Position numbers and translations under genes: made by a program
Source: Hylemonella gracilis ATCC 19624
GTDB taxonomy: Bacteria > Pseudomonadota > Gammaproteobacteria > Burkholderiales > Burkholderiaceae_C
Reading direction: 5' to 3'
Assembly (NCBI RefSeq): GCF_000211835.1
Contig: NZ_AEGR01000048.1
Span: 1 to 64,000, forward strand
Length of the DNA stretch: 64,000 bases
Shown: in pieces, positions 9,135-18,729 of the stretch
Numbering within the stretch: the stretch's first letter is position 1
Layout of the letters: every line of letters starts with the position of its first letter
Notes under the pieces: model-generated
What the model saw: the letters and a program-made list of their open reading frames with translations, nothing else
What the model was told of the DNA's origin: nothing
The model's database searches: none

Positions 9135-10408
9135 TACCACGCCCCCAAGGCCGTGAGCGGCACCCGGATCAGCCGCCCGCCGGGAAAAGGGTAGTGCGGC
9201 AAGGCCCCGAAAGCATCAAAGCGTTCGGCCTGCCCGCGCAGGGCCTCGGCCAGCACCTTGCCTGCGACGTGCGTGAAGGTCACGCCGTGGCCACTGCAGC
9301 CTTGGGAGTAATAGATGTGGTCGCCCAGCCTACCCATTTGCGGTAGCCGCGAGAGCGTCAGCAGGAAATTCCCCGTCCAGGCGTAGTCAATCTTCACGCC
9401 CCGCAATTGCGGGAAGGTCTGGAGCATTTTGGGCCGGATGATGGCCTCGATGTCGGCCGGATCCCGCGCGCCGTACACCACCCCACCGCCATACAGCAGA
9501 CGGCGTCCACGCCCCTGGTCATCGGCCGTGAGGCGGAAGTAGTCCAGCAGGTAGTTGCAGTCCTCCACGCAGTAGTCCTGCGGCAGCAGGCTGCGCGCCA
9601 GATCTTCGGGCAGGGGTTCGGTGGCGATGACCTGGGTGCCGCAGGGCATGGACTTCGCGGCCAGCTCGGGCAGCAGGCCACCCAGGTAGGCATTGCCGGC
9701 CACAACCACGAAGCGGGCGCGCACCTGGCCTTGCGGTGTGTGCACGATGGGTGGCGTCTGCGTCGAGCCCCGATCGATGCGCAGAACCGGGCTGTGTTCG
9801 TGAATCACGCCACCCAGCGACACGATGGCTGCTGCCTCGCCGAGGGCGAGATTGAGCGGGTGGATATGCCCGCCACCGTGGTCCACCGCACCGCCAACGT
9901 AGCGTTCGGTGGCGACCACACCGCGGATGGCCGCAGCGTCGAGCAGTTCCAGTTGGGTATAACCGTGGCGCGCCCAGAGCTTTTGCTGGGCTTCCAAGTG
10001 GCGCAGCTGCTTGGCCGTGAAGGCCGCGAACACGCCGCCCTCCTTCAGATCGCACTGTATGCCGTACTTGCTCACCCGTTCGCGGATGATGCGTCCGCCT
10101 TCGAAGGCCATGGCGGCCAACAGGCGAGCGGGCTCAGCGCCGACTTGACGCTCGATGGCATCGATGTCACGGCTGTAGCTGTTGACGATCTGACCGCCGT
10201 TGCGCCCGGAGGCGCCGAAGCCCACTTGGGCGGCTTCGAGCACCGTGACCTTGAAGCCGTGTTCCAGCAAGTGCAGCGCGGTGGACAGGCCCGTGTAGCC
10301 CGCGCCGATGACGCAAACATCGGTGTCCACCTCCCCAACCAGCGCCGGGTACGCCACCTGGGGATGGCGTGATGCGGCGTAGTAGCTGCGGGGGTGAGTG
10401 GTGCTCAT
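9104..10408 (-). CDS. puuB: Gamma-glutamylputrescine oxidase-like FAD oxidoreductase (PuuB family)
   Basis: A 434-residue FAD-dependent amine oxidase of the DAO superfamily. It resembles E. coli PuuB along its whole length: SYYAAS at the N-terminus, GAGYTGLS FAD site (about 34-41), GFGASGRNGGQIVNSYSRDID, CVEDCNYLLDY, YGGGVVYGARDP and a C-terminal YPFPGG...YYSLRDKLGV. PuuB oxidises gamma-glutamylputrescine to the aldehyde with release of H2O2 and ammonia in putrescine degradation (family knowledge). No other puu genes (puuA, C, D, R) are in the window, so it stands alone here; related members act on other amines. A perfect palindrome lies 41-65 bp upstream of the ATG. Confidence 0.88.
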   Translation of the reverse strand: MSTTHPRSYYAASRHPQVAYPALVGEVDTDVCVIGAGYTGLSTALHLLEHGFKVTVLEAAQVGFGASGRNGGQIVNSYSRDIDAIERQVGAEPARLLAAMAFEGGRIIRERVSKYGIQCDLKEGGVFAAFTAKQLRHLEAQQKLWARHGYTQLELLDAAAIRGVVATERYVGGAVDHGGGHIHPLNLALGEAAAIVSLGGVIHEHSPVLRIDRGSTQTPPIVHTPQGQVRARFVVVAGNAYLGGLLPELAAKSMPCGTQVIATEPLPEDLARSLLPQDYCVEDCNYLLDYFRLTADDQGRGRRLLYGGGVVYGARDPADIEAIIRPKMLQTFPQLRGVKIDYAWTGNFLLTLSRLPQMGRLGDHIYYSQGCSGHGVTFTHVAGKVLAEALRGQAERFDAFGALPHYPFPGGRLIRVPLTALGAWYYSLRDKLGV

Positions 10409-10448
10409 GGAAGGACGCGGCCCTGAGGCTTCGACCAGCCCTTCGGGC

Positions 10449-10473
10449 GTTAACTTCGCAGTGCGAAGTTAAC
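10449..10473. promoter_or_regulatory. Perfect 12-bp inverted repeat, candidate operator upstream of puuB
   Basis: Two 12-base arms starting GTTAACTTCGCA pair perfectly around one central base. The site is between the metK stop and the puuB-like start. A second, shorter palindrome (GCCC-TTC-GGGC, 10438-10448) abuts it. The symmetry and spacing resemble the site of a dimeric regulator; the TTCGCAnTGCGAA core is the sort of site bound by IclR- or TetR-like dimers, but no regulator gene is adjacent. A metK terminator is less likely because there is no T-run on the minus strand after the stem. Confidence 0.5.
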
Positions 10474-10519
10474 CTGATCCGAAGAGCCGGTGAAACCGCG
10501 TGCCGTGCACGCGGCGGGC

Positions 10520-11701
10520 TTACAGCCCAGCAGCTGCACGCAGCGCAGCGGCCTTATCGGTTCTTTCCCAGGTGAACTCGGGCTCTTCGCGGCCGAAGTG
10601 GCCGTAGGCGGCCGTCTTCTGGTAAATCGGGCGCAGCAAGTCCAGCATTTGAATGATGCCCTTGGGACGCAAGTCGAAGTGCTTATTCACCAATTCGGCA
10701 ATTTTTTCGTCGGAAATCTTGCCGGTACCTTCGGTGTAGACCGTCACGTTCATGGGCTTGGCCACGCCGATCGCATAGGCCACCTGCACCTGGCATTGCT
10801 TGGCCAGGCCTGCAGCGACCACGTTCTTGGCCACGTAGCGCGCCGCGTAGGCGGCGGAACGGTCCACCTTGGACGGGTCCTTGCCACTGAACGCGCCGCC
10901 GCCGTGCGGGCAGGCGCCGCCGTAGGTGTCGACGATGATCTTGCGGCCCGTCAGGCCGCAGTCACCTTGCGGGCCACCAATGACAAAACGGCCGGTCGGA
11001 TTGACCAGGTAGCGCGTGTCTTTCAGCCACTCCTTGGGCAGCACGGGCTTGATGATTTCTTCGATCACGGCCTCGTAAAAGCTGGCTTTGAGCTTGGTCG
11101 CCGTGTCACTCTGATCCGGGCTGTGCTGGGTGGAGAGCACCACGGTGTCGATGCTGTGCGGCTTGCCGTCCACGTAGCGCATCGTCACCTGGCTCTTGGC
11201 GTCCGGGCGCAGGAAGGGCAGCTTGCCGCTCTTGCGCAGTTGGGCCTGGCGCTCGACCAAGCGGTGAGCGTAATAGATGGGCGCGGGCATCAGCTCGGGC
11301 GTTTCGTCGCAGGCGTAGCCGAACATCAGGCCTTGGTCGCCGGCACCGGTGTTCAGGTGGTCGTCGCTGGCATGATCCACGCCCTGGGCAATGTCGTTCG
11401 ACTGCTTGTCGTAGGCCACCAGCACGGCACAGCCCTTGTAGTCGATGCCGTACTCTGTGTTGTCGTAGCCGATGCGCTTGATGGTGTCGCGCGCGGTCTG
11501 GATGTAGTCGACATTGGCGTTGGTGGTGATTTCACCCGCCAGCACCACGAGACCGGTGTTGGTCAAGGTCTCAGCGGCAACCCGGCTCTTGGGATCCTGC
11601 GCGAATATCGCATCCAGGATTGCGTCCGAGATTTGGTCGGCCACCTTGTCGGGATGGCCTTCGGAAACGGATTCAGAAGTAAAGAGGTAGTCGTTCGCCA
11701 T
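10520..11701 (-). CDS. metK: S-adenosylmethionine synthase
   Basis: Makes S-adenosylmethionine from methionine and ATP in the cytoplasm. The 393-residue product starts [19 protein letters not shown], with the ATP-site His at position 16. It has [13 protein letters not shown], the glycine-rich loop [16 protein letters not shown] and the C-terminal FTWERTDKA region, so it is full length. An open frame extends nine codons upstream to 11728, but the ATG at 11701 has CGGAG about nine bases before it and matches family starts. It is divergent from the LpxL-type gene across 143 bp. No SAM-responsive riboswitch could be recognised in that interval. Confidence 0.97.
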   Translation of the reverse strand: MANDYLFTSESVSEGHPDKVADQISDAILDAIFAQDPKSRVAAETLTNTGLVVLAGEITTNANVDYIQTARDTIKRIGYDNTEYGIDYKGCAVLVAYDKQSNDIAQGVDHASDDHLNTGAGDQGLMFGYACDETPELMPAPIYYAHRLVERQAQLRKSGKLPFLRPDAKSQVTMRYVDGKPHSIDTVVLSTQHSPDQSDTATKLKASFYEAVIEEIIKPVLPKEWLKDTRYLVNPTGRFVIGGPQGDCGLTGRKIIVDTYGGACPHGGGAFSGKDPSKVDRSAAYAARYVAKNVVAAGLAKQCQVQVAYAIGVAKPMNVTVYTEGTGKISDEKIAELVNKHFDLRPKGIIQMLDLLRPIYQKTAAYGHFGREEPEFTWERTDKAAALRAAAGL

Positions 11702-11844
11702 TGAATAAACTCCGGTATTTGCTGCCACGTCGGCCTGGAGCTCAGGGCGAACGCTTTAGCAGAATTGTTTTATGTCGCCCTGCAAGTTGCTCATTTAACT
11801 CAGCGACGCGGCCATTCTAGCCTGGAAAATTCTTCTCTCACCTC

Positions 11845-12681
11845 ATGATTCTGCTGTTTCGCTTCTTGTCCAGGTGGCCTTTGTTGGTGCTGCACGGTTT
11901 GGGCTGGCTTCTGGGTTGGCTGGTGTTTTGTGCGTCTCCCACTTACAGGCGCCGATTCATCGCCAACATCAGGCAGGCGGGGTTGAATTGGCGACAAGGC
12001 CTCGCAGCCATAGGCCAGACCGGCTGCATGGTGATGGAAACACCGCGGTTATGGTTTGGGCGGCCGGTGCGGGTGCAATGGGCTGAGGGGGCGGAACGGT
12101 TGGTGCAGCAAGCATTGGATGCAGGCAAGGGCATTCTGATACTGACCCCCCATCTGGGCTGCTTTGAGATGATTCCCCAGGAATACGCCAAGAGATTCGG
12201 TGCAGTGCAGCCGATCACCGTGCTGTACCGTCCCTCGCGGCAGCCCTATCTGCGTGAGGTCGTGGCAACGGCCCGCCAGCGTGAGCATTTGTTGACCGCT
12301 CCAACCACGCTGGCCGGCGTCAAGCAGATGCTGAAGGCTCTGCGCGCCGGTCAGTGCGTTGGCCTATTGCCGGATCAGGTGCCGCCCGCAGGGCTCGGCG
12401 TGTGGGCCCCGTTCTTTGGGCGGGAGGCCTACACCATGACCCTCTCGGCCCGTTTGGCGCAGCAAACCGGGGCATCGATTGTGCTGGTGCGCGGCGAGCG
12501 TCTGAGTTGGGGGCGTGGATATCGGTTTCATGCCCTGCCCATGCGCCAACAACTACCTGATGAACTCGTGGCGGCGGCTGCCATGATCAACCAAGCCATG
12601 GAGCAGCTGATACTCAGCAGTCCTGGCCAGTATTTATGGGGGTACTCACGTTACAAGCAACCGCGCAAGGAGTCTGTCTGA
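11845..12681 (+). CDS. Lipid A biosynthesis-type lysophospholipid acyltransferase (LpxL/HtrB family), first copy
   Basis: A 278-residue inner-membrane acyltransferase. It has an N-terminal hydrophobic anchor (about 3-30) and the catalytic HX4E motif HLGCFE (103-108). The later LPDQVPPAGLGVWAPFFG block is typical of the LpxL/LpxM family, which transfers fatty acyl chains from acyl-ACP to Kdo2-lipid IVA (family knowledge). The stop overlaps the next ATG (TGATG), so it is coupled to a second family member. The metK-divergent pair of late acyltransferases is a common arrangement in Burkholderiales. Which acyl position each enzyme serves is not decidable here. Confidence 0.87.
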   Translation: MILLFRFLSRWPLLVLHGLGWLLGWLVFCASPTYRRRFIANIRQAGLNWRQGLAAIGQTGCMVMETPRLWFGRPVRVQWAEGAERLVQQALDAGKGILILTPHLGCFEMIPQEYAKRFGAVQPITVLYRPSRQPYLREVVATARQREHLLTAPTTLAGVKQMLKALRAGQCVGLLPDQVPPAGLGVWAPFFGREAYTMTLSARLAQQTGASIVLVRGERLSWGRGYRFHALPMRQQLPDELVAAAAMINQAMEQLILSSPGQYLWGYSRYKQPRKESV

Positions 12682-13553
12682 TGTTGGCCAAGTTTGGGAT
12701 TGGGTGCTTGCGTCTTCTGGCTCTCTTGCCGTTGAGTTGCGTGCGCGGTTTGGGTTCTGTCTTGGGGCTTTTGCTCTACGTGTTCGTGGGTTCGCGTCGG
12801 CGCATCGTGATGACTAACCTCGCTTTGTGCTTTCCAGACCAACCGCTGGCTCAAAGACGGCGCTGGGCCCGGGCCTGCTGCGTCTATTTCGCGCAAACCC
12901 TGTTGGATCGTGCCTGGCTTTGGCATGGCAAGCCGGATGTCGTGAGTCGACGCCTGCGATTGACGGGGGCGGTGCATGATCTGCATGGAGACGCGCCGAC
13001 GGTGATTTTCGCGCCGCATTTTTTTGGTCTTGACGCCGCAGGCGCGGCGGTGAGTCAGCAGATCCATCGGCCCATCGCCAGCATCTACATGCCGCAACGC
13101 AACAAGGTGGCGGATGACTGGTTGCGCAAGGGGCGGATGCGTTTTGGCGATGTACGACTTTTTGAGCGCAAGGATGGTAGCCTCAGGTCGATCGTTGCCA
13201 CGCTGCGTGCTGGCGGCTTGCTGTATTTGTTGCCAGACATGAACTACGGGCGCAAGGACTCCCTCTTTGTGCCCTTCTTCGGCGTGAACGCCGCGACTGT
13301 GCCCTCATTGCCACGCTTTGCCCGCCTGGGCAAGGCCAAGGTGGTCCCGGTGACCGCCCGTTTGACCGAGTCAGGCTACGACATCGAAGTGCACCCTGCT
13401 TGGGTGAACTATCCGACGGAAGACGAAGCGGCGGATACGGACTACATGAATCGCTGGCTGGAGGGTGTCATCGCCACGATGCCTGCGCAGTACTACTGGG
13501 TGCACAAACGCTTCAAGACTCGGCCCAAGGGCGACAAGAAGAAGCTGTACTGA
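12681..13553 (+). CDS. Lipid A biosynthesis-type lysophospholipid acyltransferase (LpxL/LpxM family), second copy
   Basis: A 290-residue paralogue of the preceding gene. The catalytic motif is HFFGLD (113-118, HX4D), followed by RKGRMRFGD and YLLPDMNYGRKDSLFVPFFG, both family signatures. The N-terminal hydrophobic segment (about 8-36) anchors it to the inner membrane. The ATG at 12681 overlaps the preceding TGA and has AAGGAG about ten bases upstream; a 15-codon upstream extension exists but overlaps the first gene. Together the two enzymes would add the secondary acyl chains of lipid A. The gene converges on the KpsS/KpsC-like gene with a 17-bp gap. Confidence 0.88.
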   Translation: MLAKFGIGCLRLLALLPLSCVRGLGSVLGLLLYVFVGSRRRIVMTNLALCFPDQPLAQRRRWARACCVYFAQTLLDRAWLWHGKPDVVSRRLRLTGAVHDLHGDAPTVIFAPHFFGLDAAGAAVSQQIHRPIASIYMPQRNKVADDWLRKGRMRFGDVRLFERKDGSLRSIVATLRAGGLLYLLPDMNYGRKDSLFVPFFGVNAATVPSLPRFARLGKAKVVPVTARLTESGYDIEVHPAWVNYPTEDEAADTDYMNRWLEGVIATMPAQYYWVHKRFKTRPKGDKKKLY

Positions 13554-13570
13554 CCGGCATCGCAGGAGGG

Positions 13571-14746
13571 TCAGCGCCGTGGAGCGGGCCGCAGCGATTG
13601 CAGGCGTGCTTTGATGCGCGTGTAATGTGTTTCGTCTGCCTTCACCTGGCGATTGCCAGGAATGAGGTAGTCGTCTTTCAGATAGGTCAGGAAATTCCGA
13701 CGCAACTGTTCATCGGGTGTGAACTGTTCCAACTGGGTCAATGCTTTTTCCAATTGGGGGCCGCTGCGAGCCGAGAGCGTCAGACCGGGAAGGTCGTAAA
13801 ACGCCTGTCCGATGACAATCACTTTCTTGCTGTACAGCATGGCCTCAATCCCGACCGTGGAACTGATGGTGATGACTGCTTCGGCATTCTCGATCAATGT
13901 TTGTGTCGGGTACTCATTGGCGAAAAACCCCCGGTCTGCCGGCAGCAGCGCATGCAGATCACCGTAGGTCTTGTGGCTGGAGGGGTGTTCCTTGAACACG
14001 AACTGGTATTGCGGAAATTTGTCTGACAGAGCCCGAAGCTCCTCAAACAAATGGCGCATGTTCTGTATCCAGGGGGAGAACAGAATGATTTTCGAATCCG
14101 TGTCGATTTGAAATGGGATGAAGATGTAACGTTTCGGCAACTCGCGCCCAGAGGATTGCCTGGCGGACTTGACCCGGCGCGCCACCAACTGGGCCGCTTC
14201 GGGTGCAGGTGCCGGGGGCAAGTTGCGGAAGAACGCAGGATCACGAGGGACGGAGTTTCTCTCGTGGATTCCTCGGCCATCGCAAACCGTCGTGTTGGGC
14301 AAAAATCCATGTTCCATGAAGGCACAGGGAATGTTGTCCCTTCGCGCGGCCTCCGCAAAAATGTAGCGACGTGGCTTCAAGCCGTTCCAGATCACGGCCA
14401 AGCTGGGGGAGAGCTTACGCATGGTTCTGCGGTCACAGGCGTAATGCCAGCGAAAAATCAGCCGCTGCATTGCCATCCAGATCCGGCCCGGCGATTTTCC
14501 ATCGCGTTCCGCGCGATAGTCCTTGATGGCATAGGACATGCAATCAGCAATCAGCGTTTCGGGGGGCGACAGCAGATCCGAGATGGAGGGCCACTTCAAA
14601 GGTGACGGACGCATCACCACGAAAGCCTCGCCCATGAACTTACCCAGCTCGTTAAAATAAGTTCGCTGAGCGAGAGCTTTTGCGCAAAAAACAATCACGA
14701 GTTCATTCTCCGGTGTCGATTTCAAACCCGTGATCACGGGCCACAA
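13571..14746 (-). CDS. Capsule polysaccharide synthesis protein (KpsS/KpsC-like, Capsule_synth family)
   Basis: A 391-residue cytoplasmic glycosyltransferase-like protein. Family features: FMEHGFLPNTTV, FIPFQIDTDSKIILFSPW, the KEHPSS loop and the C-terminal nucleotide-sugar block (TQTLIENAEAVITISSTVGIEA, then KKVIVIGQAFYDLPGLT). KpsS and KpsC are beta-Kdo transferases that build the lipid-anchored Kdo linker of group 2 capsules; single-domain relatives also occur in O-antigen loci. No kps export genes are in the window. The start is weak: TTG at 14746 (or GTG about nine bases later), no clear ribosome site, and a TATAAT-like box in the 29-bp space shared with the divergent glycosyltransferase gene. 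Confidence 0.8.
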   Translation of the reverse strand: MWPVITGLKSTPENELVIVFCAKALAQRTYFNELGKFMGEAFVVMRPSPLKWPSISDLLSPPETLIADCMSYAIKDYRAERDGKSPGRIWMAMQRLIFRWHYACDRRTMRKLSPSLAVIWNGLKPRRYIFAEAARRDNIPCAFMEHGFLPNTTVCDGRGIHERNSVPRDPAFFRNLPPAPAPEAAQLVARRVKSARQSSGRELPKRYIFIPFQIDTDSKIILFSPWIQNMRHLFEELRALSDKFPQYQFVFKEHPSSHKTYGDLHALLPADRGFFANEYPTQTLIENAEAVITISSTVGIEAMLYSKKVIVIGQAFYDLPGLTLSARSGPQLEKALTQLEQFTPDEQLRRNFLTYLKDDYLIPGNRQVKADETHYTRIKARLQSLRPAPRR

Positions 14747-14775
14747 AAAATCGTCGACAAATTATAAGGACGTCC

Positions 14776-15645
14776 ATGAAGCTGGTCATGACACTGCTGG
14801 TCAAGAACGAGGAGGACACAGTAGAAACCAACATCCGTTTCCACGCGGATCAAGGTGTAGATGCATTCATCGTCATGGACAATGGCTCAACCGATACGAC
14901 GCCGGACATACTGCGGACCGTGCAAAAGGAATACGAGCTGACTGTGGTCCACAACGCTTCGACGGCCTACAAGCAAAGCCAGTGGATGACCGGTATGGCC
15001 CGGCAAGCCCGGAAAGAGATGGGTGCTGACTTGGTCATCAGCAACGACGCTGATGAGTTCTGGAGCGCGCGTGACGGCAGCTCTCTGAAAACCAAGCTGA
15101 GTCTCCTAGACTCGGTGGTGACGGTTCGTCGCTATAACTTCATCTTGGATGAGACGCAGGGCGAGGATCGCGATGGTTATGTGCATTGCGCCAATCGCGT
15201 GATCAACCCGATTCTCTACACCTCGCAGGAGTATGAGGTTCAGAAGAAGTTGTCCATGCCCTTGCAGAGGATCGCCCCCAAGGTCATCGTCAACCCTGTG
15301 GGGCTGCTTCACATCAATGGCGGTAATCACCGCGCGAAGCACATGATGTTTTGGCGAAACCGCAAATCTGAAGACATCGTGGTGGACCACTATCCCATTC
15401 TGAGTTATAAAAATTTTGAGAAAAAGATTCAGAGTCGCCAAGTCATTCGTGCCCAGCATCCAGAGAGGCGACTCAATGTGCACTACAGGCGTTGGTTGGC
15501 CAGTCTGGATGCCGGCGAGTTGAAGCAGGAGTACCGACAGATGCTGGTCAACGAAAAAGAGCGGGATGTCTTGCAGCGCGTTGGTGTGATTGAGCGTGTT
15601 GAGCCGACGGCCTTGGCGCGCTGGCATGCTGCTCGTCAGGCTTGA
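14776..15645 (+). CDS. Glycosyltransferase family 2-like protein
   Basis: A 289-residue GT-A-fold enzyme. It begins [20 protein letters not shown] and has DNGSTDTT (nucleotide-sugar binding), the metal-binding NDADEFW (DxD equivalent, about 95-101) and a basic C-terminal half with [14 protein letters not shown]. These fit the Glyco_tranf_2_4 group of surface-polysaccharide enzymes. The ATG has AAGGA upstream. It is followed closely by the epimerase on the same strand, so the two probably form a transcript divergent from the KpsS-like gene. Donor and acceptor sugars are unknown. Confidence 0.85.
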   Translation: MKLVMTLLVKNEEDTVETNIRFHADQGVDAFIVMDNGSTDTTPDILRTVQKEYELTVVHNASTAYKQSQWMTGMARQARKEMGADLVISNDADEFWSARDGSSLKTKLSLLDSVVTVRRYNFILDETQGEDRDGYVHCANRVINPILYTSQEYEVQKKLSMPLQRIAPKVIVNPVGLLHINGGNHRAKHMMFWRNRKSEDIVVDHYPILSYKNFEKKIQSRQVIRAQHPERRLNVHYRRWLASLDAGELKQEYRQMLVNEKERDVLQRVGVIERVEPTALARWHAARQA

Positions 15646-15658
15646 GCCAAACTCGACC

Positions 15659-16684
15659 ATGCAGAAAAAACACTACCTGATCACTGGAACGGCGGGTTTC
15701 ATTGGATTCCATCTCGCCCGACGTTTGCTGCAAGAGGGGCATTCCGTCGTGGGTTTCGATGGGATGACGAAATATTACGATCCGCGCCTCAAAGAGCGGC
15801 GGCATGCCATCCTCAGTGAGTTCGGTGAGTTCACGCCAGTGATAGGAATGCTGGAGGACAAAGTCGCGCTCGAGCAAGCTGCTGCGATTCAGGGCAAACC
15901 TGAAGTCATCGTCCACCTTGCGGCGCAGGCTGGCGTGCGGTACAGCCTTGAGAATCCCAAGGCATATGTCGATTCCAATTTGATCGGCACGTGGAATATT
16001 CTGGAGCTGGCAAAAGAACATCGCCCAGAACATTTGCTGTTAGCGTCCACGTCCTCCATTTATGGGGCAAATGAAAAAATCCCTTTTGCCGAAACAGACC
16101 GAGCTGATGAACCCTTGACGCTCTATGCAGCTACAAAAAAATCAGGGGAGCTAATGGCGCACAGTTATGCGCATTTGTACAAGATTCCCACGACCGCATT
16201 TCGCTTTTTCACGGTCTACGGCCCGTGGGGCCGTCCTGACATGGCGCTGTTCAAATTCGTCGACAGCATCCTTAAGGGTAAACCGATTGATGTGTATGGC
16301 GAAGGCCGAATGAGCCGGGATTTCACTTACATCGACGACTTGATTGAAGGCATCGTCCGCTTGATGCGGGTAATGCCGAGTGAGCAAAACCGAGTTCAGG
16401 ATGTCGACACGCTCTCGCGGCACGCACCATTCCGTGTTGTCAATATCGGTGGCGGGCAGCCTGTCGAGCTGATGAAATTCGTAGAAACCGTGGAGCAAGC
16501 GGTGCGCCGTCCAGCCCGCAGGAATATGTTGCCCATGCAGCAGGGCGATGTTCCTCGTACTTATGCTGCACCTGACTTGCTAAACGCATTGACGGGATTC
16601 TGTCCGGACATCCCAGTTTCTACGGGTGTTCAGAAGTTCGTCGACTGGTATACCGTGTATCTTTCCGAATTGGAAGCAAGTTGA
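15659..16684 (+). CDS. NAD-dependent epimerase, UDP-glucuronate 4-epimerase-like
   Basis: A 341-residue short-chain dehydrogenase/reductase. It shows the NAD-binding GTAGFIGFH loop near residue 10-18, the catalytic Ser in [10 protein letters not shown] and the YAATKK Tyr-Lys pair. [18 protein letters not shown] is characteristic of UDP-glucuronate 4-epimerases (LspL/Cap1J type), which make UDP-galacturonate. It would supply an acidic sugar for the local polysaccharide; that substrate is family-based inference. The frame is open upstream to 15590, but the ATG at 15659 gives the usual N-terminus directly before the Rossmann strand. The ribosome site is poor. Confidence 0.88.
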   Translation: MQKKHYLITGTAGFIGFHLARRLLQEGHSVVGFDGMTKYYDPRLKERRHAILSEFGEFTPVIGMLEDKVALEQAAAIQGKPEVIVHLAAQAGVRYSLENPKAYVDSNLIGTWNILELAKEHRPEHLLLASTSSIYGANEKIPFAETDRADEPLTLYAATKKSGELMAHSYAHLYKIPTTAFRFFTVYGPWGRPDMALFKFVDSILKGKPIDVYGEGRMSRDFTYIDDLIEGIVRLMRVMPSEQNRVQDVDTLSRHAPFRVVNIGGGQPVELMKFVETVEQAVRRPARRNMLPMQQGDVPRTYAAPDLLNALTGFCPDIPVSTGVQKFVDWYTVYLSELEAS

Positions 16685-16705
16685 GCGACTAAATGCTGCA
16701 AGACG

Positions 16706-17371
16706 TTAGCGCCGGAACCACTTGTCGATGCGTCCCAAAATACCTCTTCTCTTGGGTTGCTTGATCGGGAAGGCTTTTGCCGAGGTTCGGGCCAGTCTTT
16801 TCAAATCAAGGGTTGCAAGAGCGCTTTCATAAGAACCGCGTGGTGCGACGAGAACCCAAAAACCTTGCCGCACTGGTTGGAGATATAGGATTTCAAATCT
16901 AGCGGTTAGCCGCGACAGCCACCAACTGGGCGCTTCTTGGATGATGTGCGCATTACGTCCGTCGCTCAGTATTTTCTTTGCGGGGCCTGTATGAATGGAG
17001 AAGAGTCCATAGCTCTTTGTGATGCTCGCAAGTTCATCGAGTACACCATCTAGGAGATGGGGCTCGATGTGTTCCAGTACATCGATGCAACACACGAGGT
17101 CAGCAGGGTGCGGTGAACCATACTCTGGAAACACGGGATCATAGGGGTGATACCGCACGGATCCATGCCCCATGGCGTCCAATTTGTGCTTTAGAGCACA
17201 CTTGCCGGCCCCGTAATCTGCCAACGATTGCACGCCACTCAGCTTGATCAACCCACTGACCAATGGTGCGTACATCACTGAGGCCACGCCATAACGACGA
17301 CTTTTGTGCAGTTTCTGTTGCTCCGCCAGGTAAGTAGACGAAATGGTGGTGAGCGGCGAGGGTTGGGCCAT
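16706..17371 (-). CDS. Class I SAM-dependent methyltransferase
   Basis: A 221-residue protein. LADYGAGKCALKHKL is a degenerate motif I for S-adenosylmethionine binding. YDPVFPEYGSPHPADLVCCIDVLEHIEP carries the acidic motif and the LDVLEHI-type motif of class I enzymes. The C-terminus is basic (KQPKRRGILGRIDKWFRR). It is the last gene of the long minus-strand polysaccharide run, 24 bp after the O-antigen ligase, so methylation of a sugar or chain end is plausible but not proven. Confidence 0.8.
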   Translation of the reverse strand: MAQPSPLTTISSTYLAEQQKLHKSRRYGVASVMYAPLVSGLIKLSGVQSLADYGAGKCALKHKLDAMGHGSVRYHPYDPVFPEYGSPHPADLVCCIDVLEHIEPHLLDGVLDELASITKSYGLFSIHTGPAKKILSDGRNAHIIQEAPSWWLSRLTARFEILYLQPVRQGFWVLVAPRGSYESALATLDLKRLARTSAKAFPIKQPKRRGILGRIDKWFRR

Positions 17372-17395
17372 TGATGATCTCCAGAGGTCGATATC

Positions 17396-18727
17396 CTAAC
17401 GGATAGGCTGGCCCGTCTCGGACCGTCTTGCCATGACCAATTGCGCGGCCAGGACGCAGACGAGCAGGGCGTAAGTCATGCCATTGAACGCAGACTTGTA
17501 GATCACCACGCTGACAAGCCCAAATGCAAACACGGAACCGATCGTCAGTATTCCAGCAGCCGCGTGGACGCGCTGATGAGCGTCTCCTGTCGAAATTGCA
17601 TGTCGTAAGCAACGGATGAAGAAAACCAACGGTCCGAGAATGATGCCTAGATAGGCCAGCAATCCTACGATCCCGCGCGTGGCCATAGAGTGCAACATGT
17701 CAGAGTGAGCATGGCTCCAAGGGCGGAAAGTTGGTATTTCACCCCGGGTGATCATTTCTTTAAGCTCAGGTTGGTACCCGGTGATTCCGATGCCTATGAA
17801 CGGGTGTCGTAAAAACATCTGCCAGGCCGCTTCCCACATTCCGAATCGCGCGCCAATCGAAGTATCAAAATTATTCTTTTTGACTTGCTGAATGTCCTGC
17901 ACTATTTCAGTTAAGCGTAACTTTTGCTGCAAAGTGTCGGAATTCAGCAAGATGACCCCACTAAGGATTGTTCCCATCAGTCCGATAACCAAGATCCAGC
18001 GGTGAAAGCGGTCTTTGCGAAATATCAGCAGCATGGCAATGAGCAGCGGAAGCGGCAATAGAGATGATCGCGAGCCAGAAGCCATGCTGGCAAACATCGC
18101 CAGCATGGCAAGGGCGAGCAGACAGATGCGCGATCGAACGCGCATTTGCGTGGAAAGCGCACTGAAAAGCACCAAGAGCATGGCGATTATCATGCTCCAA
18201 TTACCAAAGCGAATCGGGAATCCGCTCAGTCCACTCGCGCGCGGCATGCCCTGAATAACTGTGTCATAAAAACCATGCCACGCCGCCAGCAATGCTGCGA
18301 CTACCAATCCCCAAAGCAGACCAATTGGATTTGCTTGGGTGACAGTTGCTAGAGCAAGCACGCTCAAAACCAAAATGAAAACGTACTGCCAGTAGTTGTA
18401 GATATAAGCCTTCTCCAAAGGCACTGGAGAACTTAGGAAGAACAATCCCGACATCAGTCCCCAAAGCAGAAATGGCCAAGCAATCCAGCGCAAATCTGGT
18501 TGCCCAGCATACAAGAAGATTGAGCGCATGCCTGATCGAGTTTCCGCACGTGCGCAAACGGTGATGAAGGCAAGCAAGGCGACCCAGGATGTGCCAACCA
18601 TTTTTTGGCTCTGAAAAAACAGAGCACCAAATACACCGAATGTCAGAGTATTTAGAAGCAGCCGCTTCCATGCATCAAGTAGATTGGACGATGGCGAGGA
18701 CATCGGTGATAGGGTTTGATCTGACAT
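17396..18727 (-). CDS. O-antigen ligase/polymerase (WaaL / Wzy_C family)
   Basis: A 443-residue polytopic membrane protein with about ten to twelve hydrophobic segments. The long periplasmic loop near residues 270-350 ends in SHAHSDMLHSMATRGIVGLLAYL, the conserved H-x-N/D...GxxG region of the Wzy_C family. WaaL joins polymerised O-polysaccharide to lipid A-core in the periplasm; O-antigen polymerases and glycoprotein ligases share the fold, so the exact role is uncertain. The ATG at 18727 is chosen over an upstream TTG at 18733. It follows the acyltransferase stop by two bases, implying coupling. Confidence 0.83.
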   Translation of the reverse strand: MSDQTLSPMSSPSSNLLDAWKRLLLNTLTFGVFGALFFQSQKMVGTSWVALLAFITVCARAETRSGMRSIFLYAGQPDLRWIAWPFLLWGLMSGLFFLSSPVPLEKAYIYNYWQYVFILVLSVLALATVTQANPIGLLWGLVVAALLAAWHGFYDTVIQGMPRASGLSGFPIRFGNWSMIIAMLLVLFSALSTQMRVRSRICLLALAMLAMFASMASGSRSSLLPLPLLIAMLLIFRKDRFHRWILVIGLMGTILSGVILLNSDTLQQKLRLTEIVQDIQQVKKNNFDTSIGARFGMWEAAWQMFLRHPFIGIGITGYQPELKEMITRGEIPTFRPWSHAHSDMLHSMATRGIVGLLAYLGIILGPLVFFIRCLRHAISTGDAHQRVHAAAGILTIGSVFAFGLVSVVIYKSAFNGMTYALLVCVLAAQLVMARRSETGQPIR

Positions 18728-18729
18728 TT

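Noticed and set aside
10449-10473. The palindrome as a metK transcription terminator
   Set aside because: The arms leave almost no loop and no T-run follows on the metK strand; an operator fits better.
11702-11844. Possible SAM riboswitch upstream of metK
   Set aside because: The leader on the minus strand is short and I could not find the paired helices or conserved cores of known SAM riboswitch classes.
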